A stretch of 64,000 nt of DNA from Ariolimax columbianus (lineage: Eukaryota; Mollusca; Gastropoda; Stylommatophora; Arionidae): the NCBI GenBank assembly GCA_036924085.1, contig JAVGWX010000002.1:52806105-52870104 (forward strand). Direction: 5' to 3'. Shown here one piece after another: positions 22,481-33,475 of the stretch; within the stretch, counting starts at the first letter, position 1; each line of letters begins with the position of its first letter. A program made the translations under genes and the position numbers. The notes beneath the pieces are model-generated. The model was not told where the DNA came from and made no database searches. It was given only the letters and a program-made list of their open reading frames with translations.

Positions 22481-22965
22481 TCAATAGACTCCTGAAAATC
22501 ATAGTGTTTTGAAGTAAACTGTGCAAAACGCTTGTAATAGCTTGTGATAATGTCCAGAGTACTTGAACCGTGACTGTTACTGAGAACAAACTGACTGTCC
22601 TCGACCTTGGCTTTCAACATGCCGTCCTGCGTCGATGTATCTCTTCTTTGAGTACTTTCAACCTCGGATATATTCTTTCTTGTCCCATTGCTGTTGTAAC
22701 TTTCCCCACTGATAGCTGTATGTCCACCAACAGATCCCTTATTGACACGAGAGTAGTTAGGCAGATTAACTGGAGTCACGTTAAACGTTGCTTTCACTTT
22801 GTCAGAGTCCCCCATAAGACTTGACGGGTGCGATCTGCTTAACTTCTGCCCATATTCAGGCACCAAGAGTTGCATCCCATTGTTTACTGGGACGTTGTCA
22901 TGGTGATGGGTCGTGTGTACAGAAACTGGTCCTTCCTCTTCAACAATATTCGGTAGTAGGCCCAT
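22481..22965 (-). CDS. Putative first coding exon of an unrecognised host gene
   Basis: This is the only long open frame in non-repetitive DNA here with gene-like context. It starts at an ATG in a good Kozak setting (ACAAACATGG, A at -3 and G at +4). It runs 161 codons plus two bases to GTAAGT at 22475-22480, a strong 5' splice donor, so the exon would end in phase 2; unspliced, the frame stops one codon later. The sequence is hydrophilic, Ser/Thr/Asn-rich, with a His cluster (TTHHHDNV) near residue 20 and a more ordered C-terminal stretch (TLDIITSYYKRFAQFTSKHY). There is no signal peptide, membrane segment or familiar domain. The downstream side in transcript direction is tandem repeat, so a next exon would lie further away. 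Chance remains a real alternative. Confidence 0.4.
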
Positions 22966-23735
22966 GTTTGTATCACGTCAGTTTATGTTTATTGTGTACT
23001 TCCGGCACAAATTGGTTACGATAATCCCAGTAGTCTTACACCTTGTCAATGCTTACCTACAACAAGCTCAAAGAATACAATATGGATCCCTGGAAATATA
23101 GAATAGGCCCACTGTAAAATTACAATCGTGCTGTAAAAGGCGAATAAGGAAGTTTGTGGGTAAGGCTAACAGGTAAAACAAAATACAACAGAATCCGTGA
23201 CTACAAGATCACAACAAATCATTTGGCACATACTTCCTTAACCGACCAACTAGCAGAGGTATCTGTATGCTTTGTTCGGAGCCAAACCGAGACAAAAGTG
23301 ATAGATCCATACAGAACATTCTAATTACTGTACCCAATTCAATCTAGAAAGACCACATCCACGATGAAATACAGTATTAGTTGATGCTTCATTAACCGAA
23401 AATACCCCACGCACTTAAAAAAGAAAGACTACGATTAAGTTAATGCACTCCGGGCTTCAAGAACTACGGCCTTGTTCTTGTAGAATAAGAGAAACAAGAT
23501 TCTATTTCACCTTAATAAACATTGTTCTTGAGATAAGAAGAACGATCCACTCCAAGAAATCCAGAGGCGTGTTACCAGAAGTTTGTTCTCGTCACTAGTA
23601 AGCTAATGTGTCTTGGCAACATGGACAGTATCGTAGATATGTATGTTGGAACGGGTGGCCAATGTGTGCCTGTCTGCTTGTTGCGTTTTCTTGTGTGCTT
23701 CTGGTGAAGACTATATAATTGTATGTCTGTAGATT
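22966..23735. other. Unassigned interval, would be upstream of the putative exon
   Basis: No promoter element can be called with confidence. The region is moderately AT-rich and non-repetitive. Confidence 0.4.
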
Positions 23736-23875
23736 TATAGTTTCCAAAACTGGCAGTACACAGCTATTGTGGCCAGAGCTCTGTTTAACTTTACTGGGTC
23801 AGTTGTTGAAGTTGTTTGTTTTTGTTGTCCAGATGAGCAGTTTATCTGCATACAGCGTCATTGGACCTTCAATAT

Positions 23876-23925
23876 GAGAGGGGGTGGGTGGGGGAGGAGG
23901 GAGAGAGGGGGGGGGTGGTCGGTCA
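23876..23925 (+). other. G-rich tract, possible G-quadruplex
   Basis: Several runs of three to nine G within 50 bases (GGGGGTGGGTGGGGGAGGAG, then a nine-G run) satisfy the usual intramolecular G4 pattern. No regulatory role can be inferred. Confidence 0.65.
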
Positions 23926-24759
23926 TTTATGTAGAAAAGGAAGAGGATCCCGCTCAGTGCCTTCTTATGGTAATACCTCTTTTAACGTGTTTTTTTCTGG
24001 TTTGTTTGTTTGGGGTTGTTTTGTTTTTTTGTTTTTTTGGGTTTTTTTTGCTGTTGTAGATGCTATGCCATGTATTGTTGTTTGTATTTTTCTTAGTTCC
24101 CAGAAGGTTACAGTCCAAATAGACAGTTTTCCCTGTATTCGCACTGTTATTTTATTTGAATAGTCCTAGCCTCCATATATATTTGTTTGCTTCATTAAGG
24201 TCAATAAATATTGCTATGATGTTTTGGCTCATTTGGAAACCGTCAACAGTTTTCTGCACAAAATAAAACTCTTTATCGTCAGCTCTGCTGTCTCCAATTA
24301 CGCCATTACATCCATTATTTTGTTCGTTTCCAGTTTCTATTACAGTCTGTAATTCACCATTTTTCAGCACGTTTCCCAATTGTTGAGGTCAGTGAGACGG
24401 GTCTATAATTTCTTTGGTCATCAGCTGGTTTGATTTTTTGTTTTTCCGAACTGGCCTGAAGTTTACAATGTGCCTGGGAGTGTACTTTTCTGTCCGTGAT
24501 TTGTTGATATAGTTCAGGAGATCACTTTGTTTTTATGCCGAGGTTTAATGTCATTTCATTAGTAATTTTATTAGTTTATGAAGCCTTTTTTTATCTTCAA
24601 TTTTTCTAGAGCGTTATTCATTTCCTTGTGTACGTGCTCAGTAGAAAGGAGTGTAATGTTTGCTTTGACAGCTTTTTCTTGTGTTCTTGTTGTGTTCTTA
24701 TTTGGTTTGTCTAGCTGTTTTCAACGATTTGTTCCGCTGGCTTTGGTGTAGGATTTGTT

Positions 24760-25088
24760 GTTGTTGCATGCAACGTCCACAATGAGCAGGTTACTCTTTT
24801 GTGCGCCCTGAAAAGGGTGTTAAGTGACGGGTTGCAGTAGCTGATGAAGGTGGACCGCGGTCTTCCAGGCGGTTGTGCTATGCTTGGCTTCGTCTGCGTG
24901 TCACTCACTACTACGGGGATCACGTCGATCCCTCACCTCGTTAGCCAGGCTGCCTTGAAAACAGTCCATTTCCAGGGATGGCTGCGAGGAAGCCGAGGTG
25001 AGGGTCTTGGCCAGTATATTTCGCCTGACTCTCACTAACATGTCTGATCAGTATGTTGTGCCTGACCAGACGTTAGTCTTCCTCCCCA
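24760..25088 (-). mobile_element. SINE-like retroposon, family D, copy 3, with 11-bp TSD
   Basis: Flanked by perfect direct repeats TAGGATTTGTT at 24749-24759 and 25089-25099. The surrounding LINE sequence resumes on either side, which fixes the insertion precisely. On the minus strand it runs from GGAAGACTAACGTCTGGTCA to CAACAAC. The TSD and the short A/C-rich tail support retroposition by a LINE. A near A-box (TGGCTAACGAG) is present but not exact. It is younger than the LINE it interrupts. Confidence 0.88.
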
Positions 25089-26129
25089 TAGGATTTGTTA
25101 AACATGGATGCCTTTTTCTTATTGATTCCTTTGATTTGTCCACCAGATCTTAGTGGTTTGGGATTTGTCTTCTTCTCTTTCCCAAGACTGAAAAGAAGAT
25201 CCCATGCTTAGCTTTCTTCCTTATTTAACTTCAAATCATTGCATGTTTTTGTGCAGGCTTTGTGGTATCTAGCTTGTGCTGTGAGCTTATTGTATAGTGT
25301 TCTGTTTTCTTTTTTGCATGGTTCTTCTGGCTTGCCGTTGTTCTTTGTTTCTAAATCTGGTCCAGAAAGAACTGAAGAGTTTGTGGTTGCCTCTTAGTAT
25401 TGTTTTCTTTTAGCTATTACCAGGATGGTCTTTGGGATGTTGCTGTTTGTATTCTCTACAGTGTTTGTTGAGTTTATGTTGTTGAATATGCTGTCTGAGA
25501 AGGCTGCGTACGTTCTTCCAGTTAGCTTTTTCATAGTTCCAGTATGTCTTTCTCTCTTGTTTGCATTTTTACTGTTTTTGTGTACTGATGTGTTTATGCT
25601 TGTGGTCGCTATCAATGTCTTCCAAAACTTGTATGTACAAATATGTGTAATGTCAGCTGATACAATGTTGAGATCAGGTCTGATGGTCGCGCCTGTCTTT
25701 ATGTGCAGGAAAGTGGGTTATGTTTTTGTGCTCTATTTTATGATCAGCTGGACAAGTTACAGATATACTCTATCCCCATGATGATTAGTAGGATTTAAAG
25801 TCTTCAGCTATTACTGTCATTTTATATGTAGTATCTTCAAATTAGATTCTTCGTGCAGTTGTTAGATGGCAGTCAACATTATCTATGGTGTATATGTTTC
25901 AATATATCCAGCAGAGGGCGTCCTGTATGGGTGTCAACATCAGTGCCGTTGGAGAGGTTCGTACCACAGCTTCAATGCCATTTTTTAGGAGTGCCATACC
26001 CTCTCGACAACTCTTGCATTCGCAGAGGTACTGTGTGTATTCGGTGATGTTGGTTGAGGTACTGTGTGTATTCGGTGATGTTGATTGTATTTTTGGTTGG
26101 GATGTTTGTTTGAAGTACTGCAATGTGGA

Positions 26130-26395
26130 CTTAACGTCTTTATACTGATTTATAAGACTCTGCAGAGTCTATATACAACCAGTTTCTTTTTCAGTCACTT
26201 GATCAAAATATACATATGCCCATCCACTCTATTCTTGAATGTAATTATTGAACCTGTCTCCACTATTTCCTTTGGCAATGCATTACAAGCTTTCCCCACT
26301 CTGTTTTGAAAAAATTTTTACCTGGTATCTAACCTGAACTTTTCTATAGTTAATTTGTAGCTATGTCCTCTTGTGTGTATTCTCAATGATTCAAT
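26130..26395 (-). mobile_element. CR1-like LINE, extreme 3' end (copy 2)
   Basis: Collinear with 16155-16400 and with the complement of 48400-48600. It contains the perfect palindrome AGACTCTGCAGAGTCT (26155-26170) and, on the minus strand, GCCAAAGGAAATAGTGGAGA. Only the end of ORF2 and the 3' UTR remain, typical of 5' truncation. Confidence 0.85.
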
Positions 26396-26398
26396 GAG

Positions 26399-26835
26399 AA
26401 TGTTCAGGACGGTCTAATCAGCTTTCGCGCGGCGCCAATGGTTGGAGTCGATATGTCGGTCAAGACTACAGAGACTGACTTTCCTCCTGGTTCCGGGACA
26501 CGCAGGTGTCGAATGCAACGAGAGAGTTGACAATTTGACGAGCACAGCAACTGCGCCGGGTGGCAGATCAATTGACCGAGCTGATGTCCTAAAAGTCATT
26601 AGTTAAATCGGTCAAAAAGATGATTTAGAAGTCGATCCAGACTCTTAGTCTTTGACGCGACTGGTCGAATTGGCAGAGAAAGCAGGGGCGGTGAGGTAGG
26701 AACACCATACATGGATCAAACGACGTCTGGTTAACCAGCCCCGGACTAGAACTGTCAGCCATCATGTGCTGGCAGAGATACTGAGAATGTGATCTGAAGA
26801 ATTATGGACTTGTCCCTCGTGCAATGGAGATCCGA
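26399..26835 (+). pseudogene. Retroelement RNase H C-terminal fragment
   Basis: The frame ARRQWLESICRSRLQRLTFL continues into VPGHAGVECNERVDNLTSTA and then GGRSIDRADVLKVIS, followed by a stop. The His of PGHAG and the Asp of NERVD match the final RNase H catalytic region. Upstream MFRTV is followed by a stop codon where the family is open. The same RNase H type as the domain split by the 21-bp array at 13435-15660, where the equivalent stretch reads GHAVICGNERDD. Downstream sequence to 26835 is decayed. Confidence 0.8.
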
Positions 26836-26845
26836 CGACTAATTA

Positions 26846-26951
26846 ATCAGCCATATTCAACAAACCAGAGCCGGGATGTTGACCACAAAAAATGCTAATG
26901 CCATATTCAACAAACCAGAGCCGGGATGTTGACCACAATAGATGGGGATGC
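26846..26951. repeat. 50-bp satellite, left part (about 2 units)
   Basis: Units GCCATATTCAACAAACCAGA followed by GCCGGGATGTTGACCACAA. The array is interrupted by a LINE and resumes at 28514. Confidence 0.93.
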
Positions 26952-28513
26952 TTCTTCTTCTTCTTCTTCTTCATCGTACGCAGTCAGACAGTAACCATTA
27001 TTTTTTCAAAAAAGGCAGCGGTCATCCTGAGGCTGTCGACACTGCCATTTAGCTTTTCTAGTGTTGCCACTGGTGATGGCCACATCTGCTCTCTCTGATC
27101 CTCGTATGTCGGGCAGTTTTGCAGAAAATGTTCAGCGGTCATTTTCCCGGTACCACACGGGCATTCGTCAGTGCCACCTATCTTCAATTTGTTGAATAGG
27201 TGGTACCTCAGTCTATTGTGGCCAGTGCGAAGTCTGAAGACCACGACCTGCTCCCTTCTGTTCAACTGGTAATAGGCATCGTTTTTTGTGTAGCCAGTAT
27301 GTTCGGTTTCCCATTTAGTCATGTATCAAGCTCTAATAAGCCGTTTTGACTCTTCGTATGTCATACTAGTATCTGGTTGTGGTAGTCTTGCACCTTCTTT
27401 TGCCAGTCTGTCTGCCTCCTCGTTGCCTTGGATGTTGCAGTGGGATGGAACCCACTGTACCACTACCATTTTTGGTGCGGACTGCTGGCATAGTTGACAG
27501 AGTACTGCTCTTAAATTATTAAGTTCAGTATTTTTCTAGCTTTTTAGTGCTGTACTACGGCCACAGCATCTGTAAGCAGGACTGTATGGCTTTCAATACT
27601 TTTACCTGTCACCATTTCTTCCACTGCCGCCCTCAGTGCCTCTGCCTCCGCTCTGAAATTGCTTGTGTATTTTCCAGTAGCGAATGACAGTGTTATTTTT
27701 CTGCCATTTGGTAGGTTCAGAAATGCTCCTGCCCCTCCGTTCTGTATTGTGTTTTTACAAAACCGTCGGTGTATGCATGGGTCCAGTCCATGCTTGGGTA
27801 GTTTTTCGATATGTAGCTCAGGGTAGTATCTCTTCTTTCTTTTTCAGTCTGGCAGTTTTTGTTTCCAATACCTGGTATATTTTCTACCACCTCTGGAAAT
27901 ATATGCTGCCTCCAGGTAGGTTTTCGTACAGTATGATGGGCTTTGGTGTTGTTAGTGCGTTCATGGGGTTTTCGTGCATCTTTGCTTTGGCTATTTCTGC
28001 AAAGTTTCTCCGCCTTAGTTTCCCATTTCCGAAATTGTTTAGTCTCTGGTGCATTGGATGATCAGTCAGTCTTCTGAGTTTCTCTGATTGCAGCTGGGCT
28101 CTGCAGTCTCTTCTGTCGGTCATGGATTGCAGTTTTGTAATCTTTTCAAGTTCTACAATTGACGTTGACTTCATGCCCCCTGTTATAACTCTCATGGCTT
28201 GGTTTTGGAGTTTGCTAATTTTATCGAAGTTCGCCTTTGCTGCTGTTGTCCATGCCGCAATGCCATACTCGAGAACTGGTCTCACTCTTCCATTGTACAG
28301 TTTCTTTAGTATACTTTCGTCTGCTCCCCAGCTTGTGCCAGCAAGTTTCCTCATGATTGCCATTCTTTCTCTGGCTCTCATTCGGTTTCTCTCGATTTGA
28401 CTTTTCCATGTCCTGCGCCGATCAAATGTGACTCCCAGGTAGTTTGGGTTATCGTTTGGCTGCATGTATTTGCCTTTCAGACTTAATTTGGTGTTTTGGG
28501 GTTTGTTTGATAG
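26952..28513 (-). pseudogene. GAA-tailed jockey-like LINE, 5'-truncated, inserted in a 50-bp satellite
   Basis: Minus-strand order: RT C-terminal region (complement of about 27884-28510: NYLGVTFDRRRTWKSQIE, VRPVLEYGIAAW), then RNase H. In RNase H, TDG is the complement of 27762-27770, FRAEAEALRAA lies near 27630-27655, TDAV stands at 27562-27576 where TDS is usual, and NEEADRLA lies near 27402-27428. Then comes the zinc-knuckle-like tail domain (26984-27322, GGTDECPCGTGKM). A frameshift after TDGF and stops inside RNase H show that it is dead. The 3' tail is (GAA)n, the complement of 26952-26970. Flanks AGATGGGGATGC (26940-26951) and AGATGGGCATGC (28514-28525) look like a 12-bp TSD with one mismatch, allowing for the satellite's own repetition. 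Confidence 0.87.
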
Positions 28514-28770
28514 AGATGGGCATGCGATATTCAACAAACCACGGCCGGGATGTTGACCACAATAGATGGTGATGCGATATTCAACAAACCACGGCCGGGA
28601 TGTTGACCACAATAGATAGTGATGCCATATTCAACAAACCAGAGCCGGGATGTTGACCACAATAGATAGTGATGCCATATTCAACAAACCACGAACGGGA
28701 TTTTGATCACAATAGATAGTGATGCCATATTCAACAAACCAGAGACCGGGCTTCGGCAACAATAGATGGG
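28514..28770. repeat. 50-bp satellite, right part (5 units)
   Basis: Units start every 50 bp (28521, 28571, 28621, 28671, 28721) with GATGCGATATTCAACAAACC or GATGCCATATTC. They match 26846-26951. Confidence 0.95.
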
Positions 28771-28899
28771 TATACTATTTAAGTTTAAATCGGGTATCGA
28801 GCTTGGGCCACTCTAGATGATGCTACCATATTCAAGAAATCAAGAACTGGATCAACAGATGAGGGTGGCTGTAGTATGGAATAATGACCGCTAACATTT

Positions 28900-29590
28900 G
28901 CTGCAATGGTTGCCAGAAAGAGGAGAAACATAAATAGCACAATCGTCCATCGGCAGTTTAATTCCTCAGGCAATATCATTCCAGGAACAGTAACATTTAT
29001 GGAAGATTATCTTTCCTGGAAAAATATCATTCGTGGAACAGTAACATTTACGGAAGATTATCTTTCCTGGAAAAATATCATTCGTGGAACAGTAGCATTT
29101 ATGGAAGATTATCTTTCCTGGAAAAATATCATTCGTGGAACAGTAGCATTTATGGAAGATTATCTTTCCTGGAAAAATATCATTCGTGGAACAGTAGCAT
29201 TCCCCGAACAGCATCATTCATGAAATAATATCATTCATGGAACAGCATCTTTCAGTGAATAATATCAGCCATGGAATAGTATCCTTCCCGGAAAATGTTA
29301 ATTCCTAGAACAGTATAATTTCTAAAGTAGTTGCATCATTCATTGAAAAGTATCAACCAAGAAACAGTATCAATACAGCTATATTCTTTAAACAGTGTCA
29401 CGGCTTTAGTAGTATCATTCTGGAGAAGTATCATTTTTGTGCCATTATCATTCCGGAAACAGTATCATTCTGGGAACAAATATATTCAAGAAATAGTATT
29501 ATTCCTGGAATTCTACCGCTCATCGAACAGCATAATTTATAGAACAACCCCTAACCCATGGCAGTATCACACCTGTATCAGTATCATTTC
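28900..29590. repeat. 51-bp tandem repeat (4 copies) in a degenerate ATCATTC array
   Basis: The core, 28975-29215, has the unit ATTATCTTTCCTGGAAAAAT followed by ATCATTCGTGGAACAGTAGCATTTATGGAAG with point variants. Beyond it, words such as AGTATCATTC and TGGAACAG recur irregularly to about 29590. Frames on both strands are artefacts of the 51-bp period. Confidence 0.93.
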
Positions 29591-29689
29591 TGTATAAGCC
29601 TTATAAATGTGTCCGTAACTCACGCTGAATACGTCCAAAGAAGACATCCGATTTTGAAAGATTTTCACAACCTTATCTGGCAGTCTTAA

Positions 29690-30240
29690 CATATATTCAC
29701 GAATTCGAATGAGACGTAACCTGCCAGTTTCCATAGATTTTCACGAAATTATATACCTAATCTGCCAGTCTCCGCAGATTTTCACGAAATTCTGTACCTA
29801 ATCTGCCAGTCTCCACAGATTTTCACGAAATTATATACCTAATCTGCCAGTCTCCGCAGATTTTCACGAAATTCTGTACCTAATCTGCCAGTCTCCACAG
29901 ATTTTCACGAAATTATATACCTAATCTGCCAGTCTCCGCAGATTTTCACGAAATTCTGTACCTAATTTGCCAGTCTCCACAGATTTTCACGAAATTCTGT
30001 ACCTAATCTGCCAGTCTTCACAGATTTTCACGAAATTGTATACCTAATCTGCCAGTCTCCACGGATTTTCATTAACTTATATACCTAATCTGCCAGTCTC
30101 CACGGATTTTCACTAACTTATATACCTAATCTGCCAGTCTCCACGGAGTTTCACTAACTTATATACCTAATCTGCCAGTCTCAACATTTTTTACGAATTC
30201 GAGGCAAAATATGAGACGCTATGTGTCAGTCTTCGCAGAT
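29690..30240. repeat. 41-bp tandem array with 82-bp dimer phase, about 13 copies
   Basis: The unit is AGATTTTCACGAAATTATAT followed by ACCTAATCTGCCAGTCTCCAC. In the first half the units alternate between two types (TATATA with CGC and CTGTA with CAC), giving an 82-bp higher-order repeat three times. Later units change to ACTAACTTA. Confidence 0.95.
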
Positions 30241-31029
30241 TTTTACAAATTATATATCTAATAAGGTCACTCTCAATTGAGCTACAGGCTATAAACCACC
30301 AGTAATTAACTTAAATAACACAATTGAAATGCCATTTAGAGTTCGATCACGTATAGATATCTGTCACATGGCATGATAGCTTTGTTATGATATCGGATAT
30401 TTAGATCATAGATTGATTGATCCAGACGTGAAGGTAGTTTAATTCCAGCAAGTATGGGGCCATTCATGCAAGACGGTTCACATTAATTCGTGTTTCCTAA
30501 AGCTAATAGGAAGTCATTAACTCACGATTAATTCGTTTTAATGAACTTAAGGAAACCTGTGGGATTACTTTTTTGCGTGCGTATCTAGTATTTGAGCTTG
30601 TTGGCATTAGACTGGTTAGAAAGTTAGTCTTCTTCAGCAGGCACTTGGTTTGCGCGCCAATTCTGGCACATTCCGCTTTACCAAACTGTAAATAGACAGC
30701 ATGACATGCACTTAGGCAAAGAAAGGCAGCGTGAAAAGAAATTGATTTTCCCAAAAGTTGAGCTCTCAATCAATAAAGCGTTTACCATTTGGTCATTGAC
30801 GGGGCAGTGACTGCCATTGAACCTTGACTACATTGTGCGCGCCTATTATTGACATGTGTCTGGCTTTATGCCCACGTCAGAACTGACGGAAAATAATTTT
30901 AGTGAATGAAACTGATTGTTGATGATGAAGTTGTTCTTATTGAAGTGATACAAGAGTAACATTACAAGGTAGGAAATTAAATATCTCAACAAAGTTATTA
31001 GTGCTATCAGATGATACCAAAAAAGAGAA
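30241..31029. other. Unassigned interval
   Basis: No domain was recognised. The segment is flanked by ATCATTC-type arrays, so it could be an insertion, but no TSD was found. Confidence 0.4.
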
Positions 31030-31275
31030 ATATGACATAAGAAATATGGTGAGAACTAGTCCTTGTGCTGAATACATTTCAAAACTGAAAATGCAATGGT
31101 TCTGTCATCTCACGAGAATGTAGTCTGATAAATTATCACAGCCCCTTACAAAACAAGACGATATGGCTACAATTCAGGAGGAGAACCATATGACAGATGG
31201 ATAGATTCTAACATAGAAATCTTATAGCATCACAGGCTTAAAACTCACGATAAAACACGTTTATCCCACGACAAG
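31030..31275 (+). pseudogene. LINE RT C-terminal fragment
   Basis: The frame reads SPCAEYISKLKMQWFCHLTR, then a stop and SDKLSQPLTKQDD. This recalls the IxxxQIKWFGHLxRM signature after the RT domain of endonuclease-RT LINEs. It has stops, lacks the active site and is short. Identification is by motif only. Confidence 0.55.
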
Positions 31276-31299
31276 TTCTCCACGTCGCCAAGTTTACGG

Positions 31300-31810
31300 A
31301 TCAGTATCATTCAAGCTAGGGAATTATTCATGCTGGGGTATCATTCATAGTACAGTATCATTTATGGATCAGTATCATTCAAACTAGAGAATTATTCATG
31401 CTGTGGTATCATTCATAGTACAGTATCATTCATGGATCAGTATCATTCAAACTAGAGAATTATTCATGCTGTGGTATCATTCATAGTACAGTATCATTCA
31501 TGGATCAGTATCATTCAAGATAGAGAATTATTCATGCGGGGGTATCATTCATAGTACAGTATCACTCATGGATCAGTATCATTCATGGATCAGTATCACT
31601 TATGGATCAGTATCATTCATATTAATGTATTACTCATGGATGTATCATTCATTTAACAGTGTCATTCGTGGAGCAGAGTCATTCATTTAATGATATCATT
31701 CCAGTAGCAGTGTTAGTCCTGCAACTGTCATTCCTAAACAGTAAAATTAATTGAATTGTATCATTCATGGAACAGCACTTTTCATTGAATAACATCATTA
31801 ATGGATCGAT
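31300..31810. repeat. ~68-bp tandem repeat of ATCATTC words, about 4 copies plus debris
   Basis: The unit is AGTATCATTCAAACTAGAGA followed by ATTATTCATGCTGTGGTATC and ATTCATAGTAC. Shared words with 28975-29590 suggest one original array now separated by about 1.7 kb. Confidence 0.9.
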
Positions 31811-31879
31811 ACACCAATCTGTAAGGAACCACTATTTGTAAATAAGTTGATCGTTCTACATTCGAGACAGGCCGAGCCA

Positions 31880-32080
31880 GACACAAGAAAGTGTTGTTTA
31901 CATATTCTCTTAGTCACAGTGGCGCTCAGAACCCATACACATCACGAATTGGTCAGCCTACAAGACATACTCACACAGACCATCTACTATTCGACAGTAG
32001 AAATATTCAGTTGATTTCTGCCCACTGCAAGATGCCTGGAAATCAAAATGCAAATAAACTGGCCATAGAAAGAGGCGTTG
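31880..32080 (+). pseudogene. Short RNase H C-terminal fragment
   Basis: The frame contains NIQLISAHCKMPGNQNANKL, matching the xxWxPAHCxIPGNExADxLA ending of LINE RNase H, with the acidic residues changed (ExAD to QNAN). The catalytic His is kept and the Asp is lost. A remnant of another LINE lineage. Confidence 0.6.
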
Positions 32081-32477
32081 GGTGGGGAAATGGGAGGGGC
32101 GTGGAGAAGCAAAATCCTAGCTAAAGATAATAAAACACAGAGACAATGATAACCATTACAAAGATTCTGAGAAGAATGGTCCCATGAGCGACTATAATCT
32201 GCTACAACAGACGCGTATACTACTTCTGATCAAAAACATATCAAATGATCAAAAGGTGATAATGGATTGTTTGGTCGTCGAGCCTTTGACCACAAGGACC
32301 TGAGTTCAAAACGTCGATACAGCATAGGTTTTATTGCTTTCGGGGGTAAAATAAAAAAAACCTAGTCTGCACAGTGAGCGACACCTGTAGAATCAAGCGT
32401 CCTTTATTTCTCTGTCATACAAGTACACAAATATTTCCGGTGGACCCCAGCAATAAAGATAAAAACCGAAGTGATTG
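32081..32477. other. Unassigned; possible tRNA-like stretch near 32270-32320
   Basis: GAGTTCAAAAC near 32310 fits the B-box consensus, preceded by GGTCGTCGAGCC. A decayed SINE head is possible. No body or partner copy was recognised. Confidence 0.3.
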
Positions 32478-32605
32478 TATAGTACAGTACAGTACAGTAT
32501 AGTATGGCATGCCATGGCATGGTATAGTATAGTATAGTATAGTATAGTATAGTATAGTATAGTATAGTATAGTATAGTATAGTATAGTATAGTATAGTAT
32601 AGTAT
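32478..32605. repeat. (TATAG)n microsatellite
   Basis: A 5-bp unit, pure from about 32520 to 32603, with CAGTA and palindromic GGCATGCCATGGCATGG variants at the left. Confidence 0.97.
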
Positions 32606-32609
32606 AATC

Positions 32610-33130
32610 AGATTTCGGACCGGCCAGTGCCGACTCGGAGACACCATCTGCTCAACAAACTAAAAATAGTATCCACTGACACGTAGTGGGTGGGTGAAAC
32701 AGATAAACAGTAGAATATATTCTCTAAGTATGTTGGCCCCATGAGAGGAGCACAGTGACAGCATGATCCACCCTGCTGCATTTGGTATTGACTTAAACGG
32801 ACAGTAGAATAGTTTGATATTTGATTGGTTGCAACCAAAGACTTACAGACGTTTCAAAACGATTACCGAGAGCCTAAAAAGTTGAATCCAGTGTCAAGAT
32901 AACAGATGAACGTTCGAAAACCACATTTCACTCGTCTTGTGACCTTCAGAATTCCATTTTTGTCCCCAGAATAATTAGTTACACACTTTTGACACATTCA
33001 GTCCATCACGCCAGGATGTCCGTTTGTGTATACAGGTACGACAATTAGGTCGTATAATTTACACATACTAATTCCTTAGATATCAAATTATATTATTTTT
33101 TTGTGTTGTTTTTTAAATTTTGTTTTGCAT
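32610..33130. other. Unassigned interval
   Basis: No recognised feature. Confidence 0.45.
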
Positions 33131-33135
33131 TCACT

Positions 33136-33195
33136 GATAGTATTACAATTGTATGGGCTGATAGTATTACAATTGTATGGGCTGATAGTATTACC
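33136..33195. repeat. 24-bp tandem repeat (GATAGTATTACAATTGTATG..), 2.5 copies
   Basis: Perfect repetition of GATAGTATTACAATTGTATG plus GGCT. Confidence 0.9.
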
Positions 33196-33369
33196 AGACA
33201 GTCTCTATTCAAGAATCCACATGGCAGACGTCGTGGTGCAAGATCTAGGCCAACACGGAGCCTGTTGTGAACTTGACACAAATGAGGTCACGGCCAGAGC
33301 TTGAACGATTTGCACAGAATAGATAGGCAAATATTTGTTGATAAACTTTGCTCGATGTAGAGATAGGGT

Positions 33370-33475
33370 TTTTTATTGATTAATTGATTGATTGATTGGT
33401 TGGTTGGTTGATTGATTGATAATGCATTAATTAATTAATCGATCGATCGATTGATTTATTTATTTATTGATTCAC
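33370..33475. repeat. (GATT/GGTT/ATTA)n microsatellite
   Basis: Tetranucleotide repeats with related variants GATT, GGTT, TTAA, GATC and TTTA. Confidence 0.95.

Larger units (their letters stand above)
23740..26120 (-). pseudogene. Jockey-like LINE: endonuclease and RT remnants
   Basis: On the minus strand, 5' to 3': an endonuclease-like segment (EGMALLKNGIEAVV, complement of about 25960-26040, then MTVIAEDFKSY near 25791-25823, where the family normally has GDFN). Next is a linker (about 25270-25640), then RT motifs split over frames: PADDQRNYRPVSLTSTIGK (about 24370-24440) and IAIFIDLNEANKYIW (about 24160-24215). The last is LYADKLLIWTT at 23835-23860, where the catalytic YADD has become YADK. 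The loss of the second Asp, plus multiple stops, shows a dead element. A family D retroposon is inserted at 24760-25088. A poly-G-rich stretch (23876-23925) lies between RT motifs. Confidence 0.8.
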
